This document shows positions 61,303-64,000 of a stretch of DNA of 64,000 nt, one piece after another (positions within the stretch are counted from its first letter, which is position 1; each line of letters starts with the position of its first letter). Made by a program: the position numbers and the translations under genes. The DNA is taken from NCBI RefSeq assembly GCF_038396675.1, contig NC_088934.1:4846001-4910000 (forward strand), given 5' to 3'. Under the pieces are notes generated by a model. The model was not told the DNA's origin and made no database searches. It was given only the letters and a program-made list of their open reading frames with translations. Origin of the DNA: Hydra vulgaris (lineage: Eukaryota; Cnidaria; Hydrozoa; Anthoathecata; Hydridae).

Positions 61303-61380
61303 TAGTTTTTACTATTTTCTTCTTTTTTAGGTTATAAACATTTTTGAATATTTATAATTTTATTTTATTGAATAAATCTT

Positions 61381-61396
61381 ATGTTAAAAGAGTAAT
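61381..61396. repeat. 16-bp inverted flank, left copy
   Basis: ATGTTAAAAGAGTAAT is the exact complement of 63019-63034. Both sit at the outside edges of (TA)n tracts. Confidence 0.85.
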
Positions 61397-61399
61397 GTT

Positions 61400-61454
61400 A
61401 TATATATAAAATATATAAACATATATAAAATATATAAATATATATGTATATATA

Positions 61455-61540
<86 letters not shown>
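61400..61540. repeat. (TA)n tract
   Basis: TA-rich run, pure from about 61456, adjoining the hammerhead-like module. Confidence 0.97.
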
Positions 61541-61544
<4 letters not shown>

Positions 61545-61803
61545 AGTAGAAAATCACTTAACAAAATTTCTTTTCATTTAACACTGCGTTTCATCAATAA
61601 AGACTCATCAGAAATAAATGATCAAATTAATAAAACTTCAATTTATACCAAAAATTAAATTACAGGAAGTCACAAATGTCTTAACTACTTTAAATTTTCA
61701 CACATTTATGGAATATGTTGACACTATCATAAAAAGAGTCTTTATTGATGAAACACAGCGTTAAATTAAAATAATTTTTGTTAAGTGATTTTCTACTACT
61801 TCA
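61541..61803. mobile_element. Inverted-repeat module containing hammerhead-like cores
   Basis: The arm 61541-61606 (AAGTAGTAGAAAATCACTTA...) is mirrored by 61736-61803 (...TAAGTGATTTTCTACTACTT), about 66 bp each with some differences. Spacer is about 130 bp. The same sequence also occurs singly at 27301-27372. Association with (TA)n and a ribozyme-like fold resembles the terminal repeats of Penelope-like retroelements (inference); no reverse transcriptase of that type is present here. Confidence 0.7.
61573..61618 (-). ncRNA. Hammerhead ribozyme-like motif with complete core
   Basis: On the minus strand CTGATGA (61611-61605) is followed by stem II GUC/GAU with a UUUAUU loop, then GAAAC (61592-61588). 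Stem III is ACG/UGU around CAG (61589-61581), and the cleavage triplet GUU ends at 61580. Stem I pairs 61612-61618 with 61579-61573, seven consecutive pairs (one G-U). All conserved positions of the catalytic core are present. Stem II has only three pairs and GUU is a slower triplet than GUC, so activity would be modest. The opposite arm (61736-61770) keeps stem II and GAAAC but has lost CTGATGA. Confidence 0.6.
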
Positions 61804-61870
61804 TAATTGCTCTGTTCTTTTAAGAGCATTGAGCACTCTATTTTGTAGAATACATTTTAAAATTGTTTAA

Positions 61871-61871
<1 letters not shown>

Positions 61872-61931
<60 letters not shown>

Positions 61932-62000
61932 TATTTATATATTTTTTATATATTTTATATATATATACTTATAATTTTATTCTGATTCACTCCCATATAT

Positions 62001-62059
<59 letters not shown>

Positions 62060-62131
62060 ATGTGTGTGTGTGTGTGTGTATGTGTATATATATATATTAT
62101 ATATATATATATATATTATATATATATATAT

Positions 62132-62199
<68 letters not shown>

Positions 62200-62205
62200 A
62201 ATATA

Positions 62206-62243
<38 letters not shown>

Positions 62244-62275
62244 TATTTATATATTTTATATATATATATATATAT
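61872..62275. repeat. Compound (TA)n/(TG)n microsatellite with internal duplication
   Basis: TA runs alternate with two GT-rich runs (62013-62084). TATAATTTTATTCTGATTCA plus CTCCCA occurs twice (61969-61994 and 62279-62304), so the microsatellite lies between two copies of the same short sequence. All open frames here (IY, CV and TH repeats) are artefacts. Confidence 0.97.
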
Positions 62276-62279
62276 ATTT

Positions 62280-63034
<755 letters not shown>

Positions 63035-64000
63035 GATGAGGAGAGAGAGTTATAAAGCATTAATACATATAGGAACAATAACCAGTTAATAAAATGTAGG
63101 TATCACCATGGTTGGTTTAAATATAAATGATCTAAGTTAAGTCTAAAAATAACTTAATCAGTTAAACAAATTTTTAGTTTTTATTTTATCATTAAAAACT
63201 CTGTTCTTTTTTTAGACTAGTTTTTTAGATGAATACCAGAAGTGGCTATAATAAGTTGTTTGTTTGTGACTTTTATTAAGTGAAGTAAATCTTTTTTTTA
63301 TGCAGTCAGTTTTTTATGTTGTCAATAAGTTAAGTAAATTTTTAGCTTTTAAATAACTTTTTAGTAAGTAACTGTTTTGGTATTCTTTTCTTGTAATGTG
63401 CTTCATGATTTTTCTTTCTCAATGCTTGAATAACAGACAAACTGCATTTAAACTTTGTAGCTAAGTTTTTTTTGTGACTGAATTGAGTTGATTATTGATT
63501 TTCCCTTTGTTTTGTCTTTTGATTTTCCATCACTTCCCTGTTTTCTTTTTAAAGTTTTTCTTGCAATGCATTAATTCTAAGAGTTGATTTTCGAACTTTT
63601 AAAATTATTGAATATAAACATGATGGATTTTTAATGTAAAATTTTAAATTTCTTTTTGATGTAAAATTTTAAATTTTTATTTAGATGTAAAATTAAAATT
63701 TAAGTAGTTTTTTTTGCAATTTAAAAGTTCAATTTGAGATTGTCCAAACTTAAACTAATCATGGTGATTGAAGCAAAACGGAACATTGTTTCAGTCACCA
63801 TGAATATTTATATTGGTATATTTTTCATAGTTTATAAAACAAAGTGTAGATGTGTTCATGATTCAGGTCAAAAACACAGTAAAATTACTAAGTTTCCTTG
63901 TTTTATGTTTGAGTAGGAGAGCAGAGCAAGAGTCTACATAACATTGGCCTAACATACATAACCTTGGCCTTAAATACATAGCATAAGCCTAACATACATA
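63035..64000. other. AT-rich sequence to the window end
   Basis: No recognisable exon of the upstream gene was found, so its next exon is probably outside the window. GATGTAAAATTTTAAATTT is repeated two to three times near 63634-63705, and CATAACCTTGGCCT-type units near 63930-64000 begin a tandem array that runs off the edge. Confidence 0.5.

Noticed and set aside
61322..61350. Fifth exon of the VCBS-repeat gene after TTCTTTTTTAG
   Set aside because: Joining to 60254 gives an immediate stop (GGG TTA TAA), so it is not accepted without transcript evidence.

Overview
The window looks like nuclear DNA of a cnidarian, most likely Hydra (inference). It is very AT-rich, has long (TA)n tracts, short spliceosomal introns with T-rich acceptors, and a dense mix of mostly broken LINEs, hAT, pogo, mariner, Helitron and CACTA-like elements, SINEs and MITEs. 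There is no operon structure, rRNA, functional tRNA or CRISPR array.

Layout. 1-3.5 kb: hAT remnant with a 31-bp tandem array inside it, then a LINE 3' tail. 3.9-9.3 kb: a tRNA-derived SINE, a foldback element, and a nearly complete but mutated two-ORF LINE. 9.3-13.6 kb: a dispersed direct repeat, a foldback element and a truncated Helitron. 14.8-20.2 kb: LINE fragments and a decayed EADTR/DTDVVV-family gene. 20.5-27.8 kb: two related palindromic MITEs flank a multi-exon CACTA-like transposon gene cluster on the minus strand. 27.3 kb: a hammerhead-ribozyme-like motif between (TA)n tracts. 28-32 kb: a LINE interrupted by a SINE, then a pogo-like transposase. 32.4-35 kb: a hAT-like FDTT-family transposase relic (minus) interrupted by an 11-bp array of ATGCAAAT octamers, abutting a Tc1/mariner fragment. 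35-52.7 kb: mostly gene-poor, with simple repeats, palindromes, one 171-bp MITE, a diverged SINE and an orphan CRE/TATA promoter. 52.7-53.7 kb: a second pogo-like transposase and a palindromic terminus-like sequence.

The one convincing host gene starts at 55079 on the plus strand. It encodes a secreted VCBS/FG-GAP (CRTAC1/ASPIC-like) protein. Four exons are visible and the 3' end is not. One intron has a GC donor. Its first intron carries an internally deleted hAT element with a perfect 8-bp target duplication plus two large palindromes. A mariner element lies 18 bp after its fourth splice donor.

The most unusual signal is a hammerhead-like RNA fold in a (TA)n-associated element. One copy (61573-61618, minus) has every core nucleotide. 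A diverged second copy (27301-27344, plus) has base changes that preserve pairing in stems I and III.
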